Origin: Leucothrix mucor DSM 2157
GTDB lineage: Bacteria > Pseudomonadota > Gammaproteobacteria > Thiotrichales > Thiotrichaceae
Assembly (NCBI RefSeq): GCF_000419525.1
Contig: NZ_ATTE01000002.1
Span: forward strand, 25,038-89,037
Direction of reading: 5' to 3'
DNA: 64,000 nt
Below, one piece after another: positions 25,203 to 35,406 of this stretch. The position numbers and the translations under genes are program-made. Under the pieces are notes generated by a model that was not told the DNA's origin, did no database searches, and saw only the letters and a program-made list of their open reading frames with translations. Each line of letters starts with the position of its first letter. The stretch's first letter is position 1.

Positions 25203-25689
25203 CTATCCTGACGTAAATGTGAGTAAATTATCGAAATCCTTGATTACTGACTGAGCCCAATCCAGATAGGCGACTCTCATCTCTGCGTCTATGTAGATCC
25301 CCAGCGTTTCCCTACCGGCCAAGTACTGACAACTGTTTTCAATATCCTCATAACACCTGATCGTTTCCGGGTAGATTCCAGCTCGGTAAAGGTTAGACCA
25401 AAGTAGTCTTGTACCTTCTTCGATATTGATGCCACGGAAGCTGGCACAAGCAAGCTAGAGGCTTGTCATCAACCAAACGTTCAATATTGTGAAGTGTGCA
25501 GGTGCTTTGAGTACAGCGGTATTGGGCAACCGGCACCTTATTCCAAACGATGTTCAAGGTATAGGCCTCGGGATGTAGTGTGTTAAATGCATTTAACAAA
25601 CCGGCTCCCACAAACTCGCTATCGATGAATTGAACTGTGGCTATCTTCCATCGTGCTGAAGATGATGAGTGACGAGGAGGAGACTGCAT
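25203..25689 (-). pseudogene. Frameshifted hypothetical gene
   Basis: The first frame (start 25689) reads well to KPLACLCQ and then drifts to a stop at 25393. One base away, near 25450, a second frame continues sensibly: SFRGINIEEGTRLLWSNLYR, AGIYPETIRCYEDIENSCQY, then ETLGIYIDAEMRVAYLDWAQ, ending at 25203. Removing one T joins them into one protein of about 160 residues. This is either a true frameshift or a base-calling error. No family was recognised. Confidence 0.55.
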
Positions 25690-25790
25690 ACCTTCGAGGT
25701 TTCCTGAAACGCTGAGAATATATAGTGACTGGGGGTGACTATCATTATCGCAATTGACAAAGACACCGACAACATCAAATTAAGTGATCA

Positions 25791-25814
25791 TTTTATGATA
25801 ACGTTGTCATAAAT
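25791..25814. promoter_or_regulatory. Near-perfect palindrome upstream of the next gene
   Basis: ATGATAACGTTGTCAT is palindromic except for one T-G pair, centred on AACGTT. It may be an operator. Confidence 0.3.
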
Positions 25815-25998
25815 TATAAGCTTATTGTTTCTTATTATTAACGACCAAAGTGAAAAATATTAGAATAACAAAGCTACTCTTATGTCCGACTGTGTGCTAT
25901 TTTTACTCAAAAATAGAGCAAGCTTAGTTTACTCAAAGCAACTCACACGATGCTTTTTAGGGTGGGTGCTCACTAATAAAAATAAAGGAAGTACGGCA

Positions 25999-26328
25999 AT
26001 GGGCATTGTTTACAACTGGGAAGACAGCAACTGGCAAGAAACCAATTCACCGTTTAATCAGACACTTCCCCCTGAGGACCAACTGGATGACGCTGGCTTT
26101 TTTGGTTGCATTGAGTCTGGCAATACAGAAGAGGGGATTGGGATAGGGGTGCTCCCACACCGGGATGGTGAGAAATACCTGATAGAGCTTTGGGCATTTG
26201 GTTGTTTAGAAGCCCAGCTGATCGTCAACTCACCGCAACAACTATTCAAATGCTTGGCGGAGTTCATGCCACTAGTAAATTCAGGCTGGTCACCTGTGAT
26301 GCCAAAGGAAAGCAAGGTCTTTAGCTAA
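25999..26328 (+). CDS. Hypothetical acidic protein
   Basis: The ATG at 25999 follows AAAGGAAG, giving 109 residues (begins MGIVYNWEDSNWQETNSPF); the longer frame from 25882 has no supported start. The sequence is acidic with a GIGIGVLPHRDGEKYLIELW core and looks like a small folded domain. There is no signal peptide. The function is unknown. Confidence 0.55.
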   Translation: MGIVYNWEDSNWQETNSPFNQTLPPEDQLDDAGFFGCIESGNTEEGIGIGVLPHRDGEKYLIELWAFGCLEAQLIVNSPQQLFKCLAEFMPLVNSGWSPVMPKESKVFS

Positions 26329-26452
26329 CCAGGAAACCTTGGGTAGGCACACGGGTAAAGAATTCTGAAAAACTAAAGGGGATTCAATTCATCCCACCTA
26401 AGCCTAAACAGCGTCATGAGTCTCTGACAGATCACTATTTGTTCTTGGCAAT

Positions 26453-26481
26453 AGAAGGCCTCTTAATGTCAGAGGCCTTCT
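26453..26481. terminator. Hairpin between convergent genes
   Basis: AGAAGGCCTC and GAGGCCTTCT form a perfect 10-bp stem with a nine-base loop between the plus-strand gene ending at 26328 and the minus-strand microprotein gene. It could stop both. Confidence 0.55.
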
Positions 26482-26491
26482 GAGCCTTGGC

Positions 26492-26629
26492 TTATTTTCT
26501 TAAGTGGTGCTCACAGTCACCCTGATACCCACCAGCGTCCATGCACTCATTGTATCCCCCCATCGCCAAGCCAGTTGCCGTTAGCCCACTGACAGCAAGC
26601 ATAAAAATCATTAAATATTTGCGAATCAT
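26492..26629 (-). CDS. 45-residue secreted microprotein
   Basis: The ATG at 26629 follows AGGAGAAAG. The peptide has a signal sequence (MIRKYLMIFMLAVSGLTATG) and a short mature part with two cysteines (NECMDAGGYQGDCEHHLRK). It is probably periplasmic, with a possible disulfide. The function is unknown. Confidence 0.6.
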   Translation of the reverse strand: MIRKYLMIFMLAVSGLTATGLAMGGYNECMDAGGYQGDCEHHLRK

Positions 26630-26695
26630 TGTCTTTCTCCTATTAGATAAAATCACTCATTTATTACGTAAAGCTCAATTGATGAAATATGACTG

Positions 26696-26929
26696 TTAGC
26701 TGTGGCCACGTGGTCTTGGTGTTACGCGACTACCATTGTAGTAGCCCATTGTCTGACTCATGCTGTCCCCGAATGGTTGCTCAAAATTCTTTGGTTTAGT
26801 TTCAGTGTTACAACTGTCATCGCAACACCCAGGGCAGGCCATTGCGCTTGGAGATGCCATCACGGCAGATCCAATAGCCGAAGCAAACAGAACCGTTGAA
26901 GCTGCTTTTGATAGAAATGAATTTTTCAT
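26696..26929 (-). CDS. Small secreted cysteine-rich protein
   Basis: The 77 residues have a signal peptide (SKAASTVLFASAIGSAVMAS) followed by ACPGCCDDSCNTE, a tight Cys cluster that could bind metal, and a Pro/Arg-rich tail. It is read in the same direction as the 45-residue secreted gene 67 bases further on. No family was recognised. Confidence 0.6.
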   Translation of the reverse strand: MKNSFLSKAASTVLFASAIGSAVMASPSAMACPGCCDDSCNTETKPKNFEQPFGDSMSQTMGYYNGSRVTPRPRGHS

Positions 26930-27133
26930 GAGTTACTCCGTTTCGTTTAAGTGAGTCTGCAATTTAACAAGCTCAGGAATTATGAAAAGAGGAGCTTTTA
27001 GCGTCATAACGCAACCTACCTGTCCGTTTCCGACCTATGCATAAGCGCTATCAGCATTAGCCCTATAGGGCTGTTTTCGCCCTATGTACTACCTGACCCG
27101 ATGTGTTATTTTTACACATAGCGAGGTATTACT

Positions 27134-27586
27134 ATGGAACCAACATTATTAAACAGCTCTGCTGACCTTGAGCACTCAAACGCTGAAGCCTCATCAAGAG
27201 TCGTTGAAAAGCTGCTTCAGCTTGCCAAGTGGAGTGACATTTACCCGTACCTGTTAGAGAGCGGATACGTCCCTGCGAGTCAGGGTACAGAGAAACAAGC
27301 CAAAAGAGCGCTGGTTGACTTGGACACCTATGTAGTTGCCTTACTTTTGTGCCATAAGTTTTTTGAGGGTGGTGAGCCGTTTACGCTTAGATCACTGTCT
27401 ATGGCAATGGATGGTGAAGACTTCAATAGCATTAAAGCAATGGAGAAGCGGTTAAGGCTGCTCATTGAAAGACTGGAAAGATTTAATATTATTCGCTTTT
27501 ACAAGGATACGCATCGCGGCAAACGAGAGTGCTGGAGAATAGAAGCAACCCCGACACTTGTTAACTTTATTGAGACCAGGATTTAG
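27134..27586 (+). CDS. Hypothetical winged-helix-like protein
   Basis: The 150 residues contain a predicted helix-rich core with LVDLDTYVVALLLCHKFFEG, FTLRSLSMAMDGEDFNSIKA and a C-terminal ERLERFNIIRFYKDTHRGKR that looks like the wing of a winged helix. It may be a plasmid regulator. GAGG precedes the ATG at a fair distance. The next gene starts 2 bases after its stop. Confidence 0.55.
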   Translation: MEPTLLNSSADLEHSNAEASSRVVEKLLQLAKWSDIYPYLLESGYVPASQGTEKQAKRALVDLDTYVVALLLCHKFFEGGEPFTLRSLSMAMDGEDFNSIKAMEKRLRLLIERLERFNIIRFYKDTHRGKRECWRIEATPTLVNFIETRI

Positions 27587-27588
27587 CC

Positions 27589-27726
27589 ATGAAAAAGAAA
27601 ACCATCAGTGCAATATTACTCATATTAATGGTGAGTGCTATTACCTCAACAACCTATGCTGCGAGCAGTACGGACTCTCTGGCATCGTATCTGAAGAAGA
27701 ATACTAAACAAGGCTCATCATCGTGA
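27589..27726 (+). CDS. 45-residue secreted microprotein
   Basis: The frame starts two bases after the stop of the previous gene, inside its mRNA. It encodes a signal peptide (MKKKTISAILLILMVSAITS then TTYA) and a short mature tail (SLASYLKKNTKQGSSS). It is followed by a terminator, so the two genes form one unit. The function is unknown. Confidence 0.6.
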   Translation: MKKKTISAILLILMVSAITSTTYAASSTDSLASYLKKNTKQGSSS

Positions 27727-27758
27727 CTCGCTGGCTTTGAGAGTCACCTGCAAACATG

Positions 27759-27783
27759 AAAGCCCGCTGCCTGCGGGCTTTTT
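27759..27783 (+). terminator. Rho-independent terminator
   Basis: AAGCCCGC and GCGGGCTT pair around five bases and end in TTTTT. Confidence 0.85.
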
Positions 27784-27825
27784 AATGGAGAGGCTGAATG
27801 GTTCGCTGTTGCTCGTTCTATTAGT

Positions 27826-27876
27826 TAGTTATATATATATAGATATATAACTACATATCTATATAAATATATATCT
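27826..27876. other. Satellite AT repeats related to the partition array
   Basis: ATATATAACTACATATCTAT and flanking TATA steps resemble the 16-bp array unit, spread over 50 bases. It may be a secondary binding site or only AT-rich sequence. Confidence 0.3.
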
Positions 27877-28057
27877 TTTGGCACACTGGTATCAGGTGAG
27901 TTGCTGGGGAGGCAGACGGGATATCCAGAGTGACATTGATAGCTTCTTCACCGCCTCCGTAAAGAAGCCTTTTAGTCGTAGAGTCATCGTGACCACCACT
28001 AATAACTGGAGTGAGCACGCTGATGATGCGCTGAGAGACTAGCACCCGCCCAAAAGA

Positions 28058-28545
28058 TCGACCTTAATGACCTCGAAAACAGCCAGATAGACTGGGCAAA
28101 ATACCAACCTAACAAACCTGTTGTTCTGAAGCCCCAAAAGACACTCAGGCCACATCAGGAAAAGGCACTGGAACGCGTTACACAAGGGCTTAAAACAGCA
28201 GAGCGCGGCAAGCTGGTTATGGCCTGTGGGACGGGTAAAACCTTCACCAGCCTTAAGGTTGCAGAAACCATGGCAGGCGCTGGGAAGCGCGTACTGTTTC
28301 TGGTTCCAAGCCTTTCCTTACTTGTCCCAAACTCTAACTGAGTGGACACAAGAGTCTGGCGTCCCTTTGCACAGCTTCGCGGTATGACATCGGCAAGAAG
28401 CGCAAAAAAGACGACGACATCGTTCAAACATTCGCACATGAACTGCAGTACCCCGCAACGACCAATGCAGAACGCTTAGCAAAGGAAATGAACGAATGGC
28501 ATAACCAAGCGCACATGAGCATCGTGTTTTCCACCTATCACTCTC
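28058..28545 (+). pseudogene. Superfamily 2 helicase remnant
   Basis: The plus strand reads DLNDLENSQIDWAKYQPNKP, then TLRPHQEKALERVTQGL and LVMACGTGKTFTSLKVAETM with a Walker A motif (ACGTGKT). It goes on to RVLFLVPSLSLL and is then frameshifted into LTEWTQESGVPLHSFAV. A third part in another frame reads KKRKKDDDIVQTFAHEL and SIVFSTYHS before homology ends. It is the N-terminal third of a large DEAD/DEAH helicase of the kind found in restriction-like systems, broken by at least two frame changes and a deletion. Confidence 0.65.
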
Positions 28546-28792
28546 AGCGGCCAAGCAATGACCGGCCACACTTCGTGTGTTATTCAATTAATGATTGGTC
28601 AGGTGCTGTCATTTAATCCGACTAGCTCAGTAAAGGCTCCTATGGTGGTTATCAGCAGTTGTATTGCTATTCAGCTTCGGTCGAGGCCAGAGGGGGTATG
28701 TTAGCAATAACGTGCCTATAATTCTGTTTTTATGGCATATTTTAACTGATAAAAAATAAACTTATTTATCAGCCACTGAAAATCTATCGGAT

Positions 28793-31700
28793 ATGAAGAT
28801 ACTAATGAGCGATAAAAATAATTTAACGAGTTCATTGTTGGTGGCTTTTTTTGTGTTGTCATGCTTGCTGCTAAGCGGTCAATCACAGGCTGCAACACAA
28901 ATCCTTAATAGCAACGGCGGGCAGTGTGCGTTTGACGGGAGTAATGGGGGGCTTAAGGTTTATGTCGGGGATAACTCGCAATTTCAGGTTGAGCGTTGTT
29001 CTGCTAATGGTCTTAACAGTGGTTCAAGACAGTATTATAGTACTAGTGCGATACCTCCTTCGGGCAGTGTATTCAACTCAATATACCTTCGTGTAGGAAG
29101 CACTGTTTTTGGTGCGAGTGGCTTGCAGGCTGTAAATACTGCTTGGACAAGTATTTCTAGCAGTGGGGGATCAACGCTCGGTGATGGCTCGGTTATCACC
29201 GTTTATAGTGCAGTCACGGGTGGGTTAACGTATACCGTGACACAAACCGTTACCTACATTTTTCCCAATGATTTTTACTCTGTGAAGCTGGATGTAGGCG
29301 TGCCAGTAGGAAATACACAAGACGTGAGATTGTACAGTTGGACAGATCTTATGTTAGACGGTAATGACAATGGGACATGCTCACGAATTGCGGCTTTCCC
29401 TGAGTATGTCATTGCCGATAATACCGCTGGGACAATGTACGCGGGTTATCGCCAGCGCTCTGTGAGCAATCATTGGGATCGCTATCAATGTGGTAACTAT
29501 AGTGCTGCTCCGAATACTTATATTGCAGGCACTCAAAGCGGCGACCTACCAAATACCTTAGTCACTACCAATCATGATGTGGGGGCCGCAGTGCAGTGGG
29601 ATATTGGTAGCGTATCAAATACGACTTTCACGGCAGATTACGACTTTGTTTTTTCGCTCACTGAGCCAACATTGACCAAGCGCTATGGCCCTGATGATGG
29701 TGATGTAGATCATACGATGGGGGTTGGAGATACCACAACGTTAACCTTTGATATCACTAATCGTCCTGGAAACCCGGCTCAGGGGCCGTTAAGTTTTACT
29801 GAAACTCTACCTCTTAATGTTACCATTGTAGGTACGCCTGCAGCATCTCAATGTGGAGGAACTGTAACCACGGGCACTAGCGGAGGAAGAGGCACCATCA
29901 CCCTAGCAGGAGGGCAAATGACGGGGGGTACCCAATCATGTACGGTTGTTGCCGATGTAACCTCTGTAACCGCTGGTGTGTACGATGACCCTAGTACAAA
30001 TATCAGTAATATTAATGAACTCAAGAATATCGCACAGGCTGAGTTAACGGTAACAGCAGCGGTCGAATCTTCCGCTTGTGCGACAGGGGTTGATACCGAT
30101 GGTGATGGCATCGCCAATGCGTGTGATCTGGATGATGATAATGACGGTATTATCGATAAAAACGAGGGCGTAACTCGCAACTATCAATGGACGACGTGGA
30201 ATGCATCATCTGGCAATGCAATTACCGGGACGGCATTTGGAATTGGCGTAAGCTATACCTCTTCTCAAACAGTAGAAACTACCTCATCACTGTATCATCA
30301 TGCCACTGTGCCCTCTGAATATTTGGTTCCTGATTCGACGAGTATTAAGAATACGGTTGCGTCTGATAATACGATTACATTCAGTCAACCGGTTGAGAAT
30401 CCTTTGTTTGTATTTACCTCTGTGGGTAATCCTTCAACATCTGTTCCTGTGATCTTTAATAAGGATATTCAGGTGCTGTGGGGAACGGGTGAGGCGGGTG
30501 GTGCCTACACCGTTGATAGTCTGAGGCAATTTACTGCTAATGAGGGTTTCTTAGTGGTTCGGGTGCCGGGCACTCATTCTAGTGTTAGCTTTCAGTATAC
30601 AGCCAACGAGAACTATGCAAACTTCACTTTCGGCTACGCTGCAACCACTGCGATAGATAGTGATGGTGATGGAATTGATGATTATCTCGATCTTGATAGT
30701 GATAACGATGGTATTCCCGATACCATTGAGGCACAGACAACCGCTTCTTATCTCGTAGCCGTCAATATCGATACGGATAATGATGGTCTGGATAATGCTT
30801 TTGACCTAGATGATAACAATACGGCAGAAGCGGCCTCTGCTGGCTTAACTCCGGTTAACACAGATGGGGATACTCAGAATGATATCTTGGACCTTGACAG
30901 TGACAACGATGGTTTAACCGATTTAGCGGAAAGTGGGCTGTCGCTACTGGATGCCGATGCTAACGGGAAAACGGATGGAGTCGTTGGTACGAATGGTTTA
31001 GATAATGAGGGAGAAGCTGCTGATACCTATGCGGATAATAACGGATCATCCCACGACGGGACTAATTTCCTGTTGGCCGACTTTGATAATGATACGGCAG
31101 CCAATGGCAGTGATGCGGTTCCTTTAACTAAGGATCTTAGCTACCGTGATATTGAAAGAGACCGTTCCGATGCGCCTACAAGTTTTGGTGAAGCAACACA
31201 TTCATTAGTGTCTGGTCTGAAGCTAGGGGTAACGGTTGACTCGGATGGCACGAGTATTGAGAGTAATGATGCGTCGGGCGATGGTAGTGATGATGATGGT
31301 GTCTTTACCGATGCAGCATTAACTACTGGTTTTCAGGATGCTTCACTTAATCTTGAGGATTCTGTGACTTTGTATGTGCCAGTGACCGGTAGTGGAAAGC
31401 TCTCTGCTTGGATTGACTGGAATGGTGACGGGGACTTTGCCGACTTAGGTGAGCAGATTGCCAATGCCGTTGCTGGGGCTGACGAAACGTTAGCTGTCGT
31501 AGTCAATGTGCCATTAAGTGCAACACTTGCTACAGCCTATGCTCGCTTTAGATTCTCCAGTGATACAGCTGCCTCAACACCCACTGGTGCCGCTAGTGAT
31601 GGTGAAGTTGAGGATTACCAAATCATCATTGCAAATAATGCGGTAGCACCGACGGCACCTGCTATTGCTTATTGTAGCAATACTTGGGTGTTAGATAATG

Positions 31701-34700
31701 GTGTCTATAGGTCGATAACCAATCAGGGTGTTGTGATTTCTGCGAGTACGACAGCTTCGTCCGGAGCAGCGTGGTCTTTTTCTCCGAATGATGCTTTTAA
31801 TGAAACGGGTAGCTTTAGTTTGTCAACGTTGAATGGCTCACCATCACTGAGTACGGTATTCACTTGGGATACCTCACCCGAAGATGGCCGCTTAGCCAAT
31901 GCCGCGACGGATGCGGCGACAGGAACGTTAACATTTGCTTTTGGTGTCCCTGTAAAGAACCCAATCATTCATATCGATCGACAAGGGGGCTACGGTAGTA
32001 GTTCGGCCGCAACGCCGATGGGACTGAGTAACTCATCAATCATTACACCGAATACGGCCAACTCTGCCGCAACCTTTACCCGACTTGCAGGCACGACCCA
32101 TTTTGATGTGACCACCAACACGATTCAGCGTACGCCGAATGAAACCATGCAAGAGACGGGGGTTACAGGATTATCGGGAGTGGATAGCTCGGTCCATACA
32201 GCAATGGGCTCCGTGCAAGTGAATGGAACTTATAACAACCTAAGTTTGGATTTTTCAGGTGTTGGCGTCGAAGGTGCTGGTGCAGACGGTATTGAGTTCA
32301 TCGTGTGTGCAGAGCCTTATGATTATGGTGATGCGCCCACTAACTACGGTGAGGCAACTCACAAAATTCCTGAAACACCTATTGTGTATTTAGGAGATAT
32401 TGCCCCTGACCATGAGCCACAGATTCAGAATACGGCAAATGGCGGAGCAGATGGCTTGGGTGATGATCAAAATGGCAGCGATGATGAGGATGCTTATGAT
32501 ACGTTACCGGCAATCTGGACGACTCAATCACAGTATCGTTTAAAAGTGGATTGTAGTGATCAAGGGGCTTATGTATCAGGTTGGGTCGATTTTAATCAGA
32601 ACAATCAATTTGATGCTGGAGAGCGAAACACTGATTATCCGACACGTTGTAATGTGAGCGGCAATGTGACTCTGAACTGGACGGGACTCTCCGGTTTGAG
32701 CCCAGGTACTACGTATGCCCGGTTACGTATCGCTTCAGACTCTGTTGAAGCCTCAACCGCAACCGGCACCGCCACCGATGGAGAGGTGGAGGATTATCCT
32801 GTCATCATTCAAGCACCGGGAGCTACGCCGGGGGTCTGTGTGGGCGAACCGAGCTGGCTAAATACTAGTGGGCAGTCTGCTGACCCGACATCAAACTGGG
32901 CACTAAACTGGGCTGAACGTGGTATTAATGCCAATGTGAGCTTTAGCACTACGATGACGGGTAATAATGCAAAGTGGACAGCGGCTCCTGCAAAAGCATT
33001 GACAGAAAGCGCCTTTGCTAATCGGTTTGGTTCACCGGGATATGGGGTGAATTTGAACTACCCTGAGGACCTTAGTGGGGCGGGGGAAACAAGTGCTTAC
33101 TTCACTTTTGACAAGTCCTTACCCGCCAATACTTATATGGTTATCAGAGATATTGATGCCACCGATGAATCAATCACCTTTTCAGGTAATAACTTGGGGT
33201 CGCTACCTGCACCGAGTCTGTGGGAAACACAAAGTCCTTTGAATGCGACTGCGAATAGCCCGAGTCTTTTTGCATCTTGGGATAGTGTGAGTCAGCAAAT
33301 TGTTACTTTGTCTGATGGCCCAAATAATGATCAGGAAGCGTATGTCTGGCCAGTCACTGGTTTAACCAGTATCCGAGCGACTTATCAAACGTATGCAGGT
33401 TCAGCGAATATTGGATTTGTTAGCTGTGTACCCCAAGATTACGGTGATGCACCGGAAAGTTATAAAACCAGCAAAGCCAATGCTGGCCCGCAGCATGGCA
33501 TCATCAATGGTGTGTATCTGGGATCGAATACGCCAGATGCTGATATTGATGGACAAGCTTCTATCGCGGCTAACGGTGATGGTGCTGATGAAGATGGTAT
33601 TAGTACGTTGGCTGCACTAACAACATCTGACCGTACTTACAGCGCCACCGTCAAAGCAAGTAATGACACCTCATCTCAAGCGACTTTAACTGCTTGGATT
33701 GATTTTGATCGCAATGGCACTTTTGATGCCGACGAAGTGGCGATTCAACCTGTCCCGGCAGGTAGTAACCAAACTAGTTTCACCCTTAACTGGTCTAATA
33801 TTCCGGTGGATATCCAGACAGGTGACACGTATGTGCGTGTTCGTTTAACCACGGATTCCTTGAATAACCGCGAACCAAACGGCCCTAAGCTGGATGGTGA
33901 GGTTGAGGATTACCCAATCACGATCACCACTGCAGGCGTCACGGTGAGTGGTCGTGTGTTTAATGATGCCAATGTGAGTGCGGCGAATGATAGCGGTGAA
34001 GTCGGCGTCACTCAGTTGCCGGTCGTGCTGATCAAAATTGAGACAAATCCCGTCAACAATCGCTGTGTGAGTGCGCGGACTGATGGCAATGGTAACTACC
34101 GCTTTGAAGATGTGGTTCCAGGGACTTATCAGGTGTATGAAGCCTCTCGCGAGAGTGTGCCGGTTCCTAGAAATTGTAGTATCGCCTCGGCTAAAAATCC
34201 GGGTAGTTACCGCTCAACGACTGACAACGTTCGTGCTGAATTTACCGTAACGACCAGTGACATCACCAAGCAAGATTTTGGTGATGTTAAGTTGCCAGTC
34301 TTTGAGCCAGACAATAGCGCTCAGATTTTACCGGGCAATGTGCTGTTCTATGCGCACAAGTTCACCACGCGAGCGAAAGGCAGTGTGAGTTTCGCGAGTG
34401 CTTCCAGCGGTAATCGCAGCAGCGGTTGGTCGTCGATTCTTTATCGCGATGCAAACTGTGATGGCAAGCTAAACCAAAGCGATGGCACTACACCGATAGG
34501 TACCAGCGCAATCTCTGTGAGTGCTTTAGATAACATTTGTGTGATCAATAAAGTCTATGCGCCTGCCAATGTGGCGGCCAATGACCAGTACATTCAGACC
34601 ATTACGGCGGACTTCAATTATAACAATGCGATTGCGGGTACCTTGGCACTCAAAGTGCAGGATGTGACAGTGGCCCAACAGGTTCAGGCTCCCGCGCTAC

Positions 34701-35218
34701 CGGCAACACCAGCGGTGGTAGCAGCCGATGTGGTTGAGGCTCAGGAAGAACAACCCGCGACATCCGGCACTCCAGCTACTGAAACAACACCCGCAGTGCC
34801 TGCAACCCCTTATATTCCTGCCACTGATCCGATACCGGCCCAACCGGCCGTTGCGGCGACACCGGTAACGCCTGCTGTCGGGCCATCTCGATTAGAGTTG
34901 CGCAAAACGGTTCAAAATACCACGCAGAATACGGCTGAAACGTCGACGGTAAACCAAGCGGCACCTGGCGATACGCTGAAATATCGGATTTATTACAGTA
35001 ATACGGGCACTGGGCCGCTGACGGAGTTGATCGTGAACGATAATGCGCAGGCTTATACTGAAATTAAGGCTGGCACCGCTGTGTGTAATACGACGCCCGC
35101 TGAAATTACCTCGTGTACGCCGGTGATCAGTGGCGACCGTGTGAGTTGGGAGTTTAACGGACCACTAATGGGGGGGAAGTCTGGTTTTGTAAGTTATGAC
35201 GTTGTTATTGATGAATAA
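28793..35218 (+). CDS. Giant secreted protein with TSP3, GEVED and SdrD_B-like repeats
   Basis: The 2141-residue protein begins with a signal peptide (SLLVAFFVLSCLLLSGQSQA). After an N-terminal beta-rich domain come a DUF11-like segment and thrombospondin type 3 calcium-binding repeats (DTDGDGIANACDLDDDNDG and several DSDGDG forms, about residues 430-770). Then three GEVED domains, each ending in DGEVEDY (near 940, 1340 and 1710), alternate with beta domains. An SdrD_B-like module (SGRVFNDANV to GTYQVYEA) and a Pro/Ala-rich linker (about 1960-2030) follow, with a last DUF11-like domain. No C-terminal anchor, autotransporter or sorting signal is seen. It is probably a surface adhesin or matrix protein. 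An alternative start is the ATG at 28805. Confidence 0.85.
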   Translation: MKILMSDKNNLTSSLLVAFFVLSCLLLSGQSQAATQILNSNGGQCAFDGSNGGLKVYVGDNSQFQVERCSANGLNSGSRQYYSTSAIPPSGSVFNSIYLRVGSTVFGASGLQAVNTAWTSISSSGGSTLGDGSVITVYSAVTGGLTYTVTQTVTYIFPNDFYSVKLDVGVPVGNTQDVRLYSWTDLMLDGNDNGTCSRIAAFPEYVIADNTAGTMYAGYRQRSVSNHWDRYQCGNYSAAPNTYIAGTQSGDLPNTLVTTNHDVGAAVQWDIGSVSNTTFTADYDFVFSLTEPTLTKRYGPDDGDVDHTMGVGDTTTLTFDITNRPGNPAQGPLSFTETLPLNVTIVGTPAASQCGGTVTTGTSGGRGTITLAGGQMTGGTQSCTVVADVTSVTAGVYDDPSTNISNINELKNIAQAELTVTAAVESSACATGVDTDGDGIANACDLDDDNDGIIDKNEGVTRNYQWTTWNASSGNAITGTAFGIGVSYTSSQTVETTSSLYHHATVPSEYLVPDSTSIKNTVASDNTITFSQPVENPLFVFTSVGNPSTSVPVIFNKDIQVLWGTGEAGGAYTVDSLRQFTANEGFLVVRVPGTHSSVSFQYTANENYANFTFGYAATTAIDSDGDGIDDYLDLDSDNDGIPDTIEAQTTASYLVAVNIDTDNDGLDNAFDLDDNNTAEAASAGLTPVNTDGDTQNDILDLDSDNDGLTDLAESGLSLLDADANGKTDGVVGTNGLDNEGEAADTYADNNGSSHDGTNFLLADFDNDTAANGSDAVPLTKDLSYRDIERDRSDAPTSFGEATHSLVSGLKLGVTVDSDGTSIESNDASGDGSDDDGVFTDAALTTGFQDASLNLEDSVTLYVPVTGSGKLSAWIDWNGDGDFADLGEQIANAVAGADETLAVVVNVPLSATLATAYARFRFSSDTAASTPTGAASDGEVEDYQIIIANNAVAPTAPAIAYCSNTWVLDNGVYRSITNQGVVISASTTASSGAAWSFSPNDAFNETGSFSLSTLNGSPSLSTVFTWDTSPEDGRLANAATDAATGTLTFAFGVPVKNPIIHIDRQGGYGSSSAATPMGLSNSSIITPNTANSAATFTRLAGTTHFDVTTNTIQRTPNETMQETGVTGLSGVDSSVHTAMGSVQVNGTYNNLSLDFSGVGVEGAGADGIEFIVCAEPYDYGDAPTNYGEATHKIPETPIVYLGDIAPDHEPQIQNTANGGADGLGDDQNGSDDEDAYDTLPAIWTTQSQYRLKVDCSDQGAYVSGWVDFNQNNQFDAGERNTDYPTRCNVSGNVTLNWTGLSGLSPGTTYARLRIASDSVEASTATGTATDGEVEDYPVIIQAPGATPGVCVGEPSWLNTSGQSADPTSNWALNWAERGINANVSFSTTMTGNNAKWTAAPAKALTESAFANRFGSPGYGVNLNYPEDLSGAGETSAYFTFDKSLPANTYMVIRDIDATDESITFSGNNLGSLPAPSLWETQSPLNATANSPSLFASWDSVSQQIVTLSDGPNNDQEAYVWPVTGLTSIRATYQTYAGSANIGFVSCVPQDYGDAPESYKTSKANAGPQHGIINGVYLGSNTPDADIDGQASIAANGDGADEDGISTLAALTTSDRTYSATVKASNDTSSQATLTAWIDFDRNGTFDADEVAIQPVPAGSNQTSFTLNWSNIPVDIQTGDTYVRVRLTTDSLNNREPNGPKLDGEVEDYPITITTAGVTVSGRVFNDANVSAANDSGEVGVTQLPVVLIKIETNPVNNRCVSARTDGNGNYRFEDVVPGTYQVYEASRESVPVPRNCSIASAKNPGSYRSTTDNVRAEFTVTTSDITKQDFGDVKLPVFEPDNSAQILPGNVLFYAHKFTTRAKGSVSFASASSGNRSSGWSSILYRDANCDGKLNQSDGTTPIGTSAISVSALDNICVINKVYAPANVAANDQYIQTITADFNYNNAIAGTLALKVQDVTVAQQVQAPALPATPAVVAADVVEAQEEQPATSGTPATETTPAVPATPYIPATDPIPAQPAVAATPVTPAVGPSRLELRKTVQNTTQNTAETSTVNQAAPGDTLKYRIYYSNTGTGPLTELIVNDNAQAYTEIKAGTAVCNTTPAEITSCTPVISGDRVSWEFNGPLMGGKSGFVSYDVVIDE

Positions 35219-35406
35219 TTAATTCCAAGTTGGGCAAACACTGTTCGATGGCTTTGCTGCTTATTAACTTATAACTTATTAGGTCGCTAGCAGTAGCATG
35301 CCTTATGCGTCTACTAGGTCATTTGTTGTAAATAATGGACGGTCAGTCTGATCTAATCGACTTGGTGGACGCTTTGGAGGTTCACATCTATTGAGCTTTA
35401 GTACTC

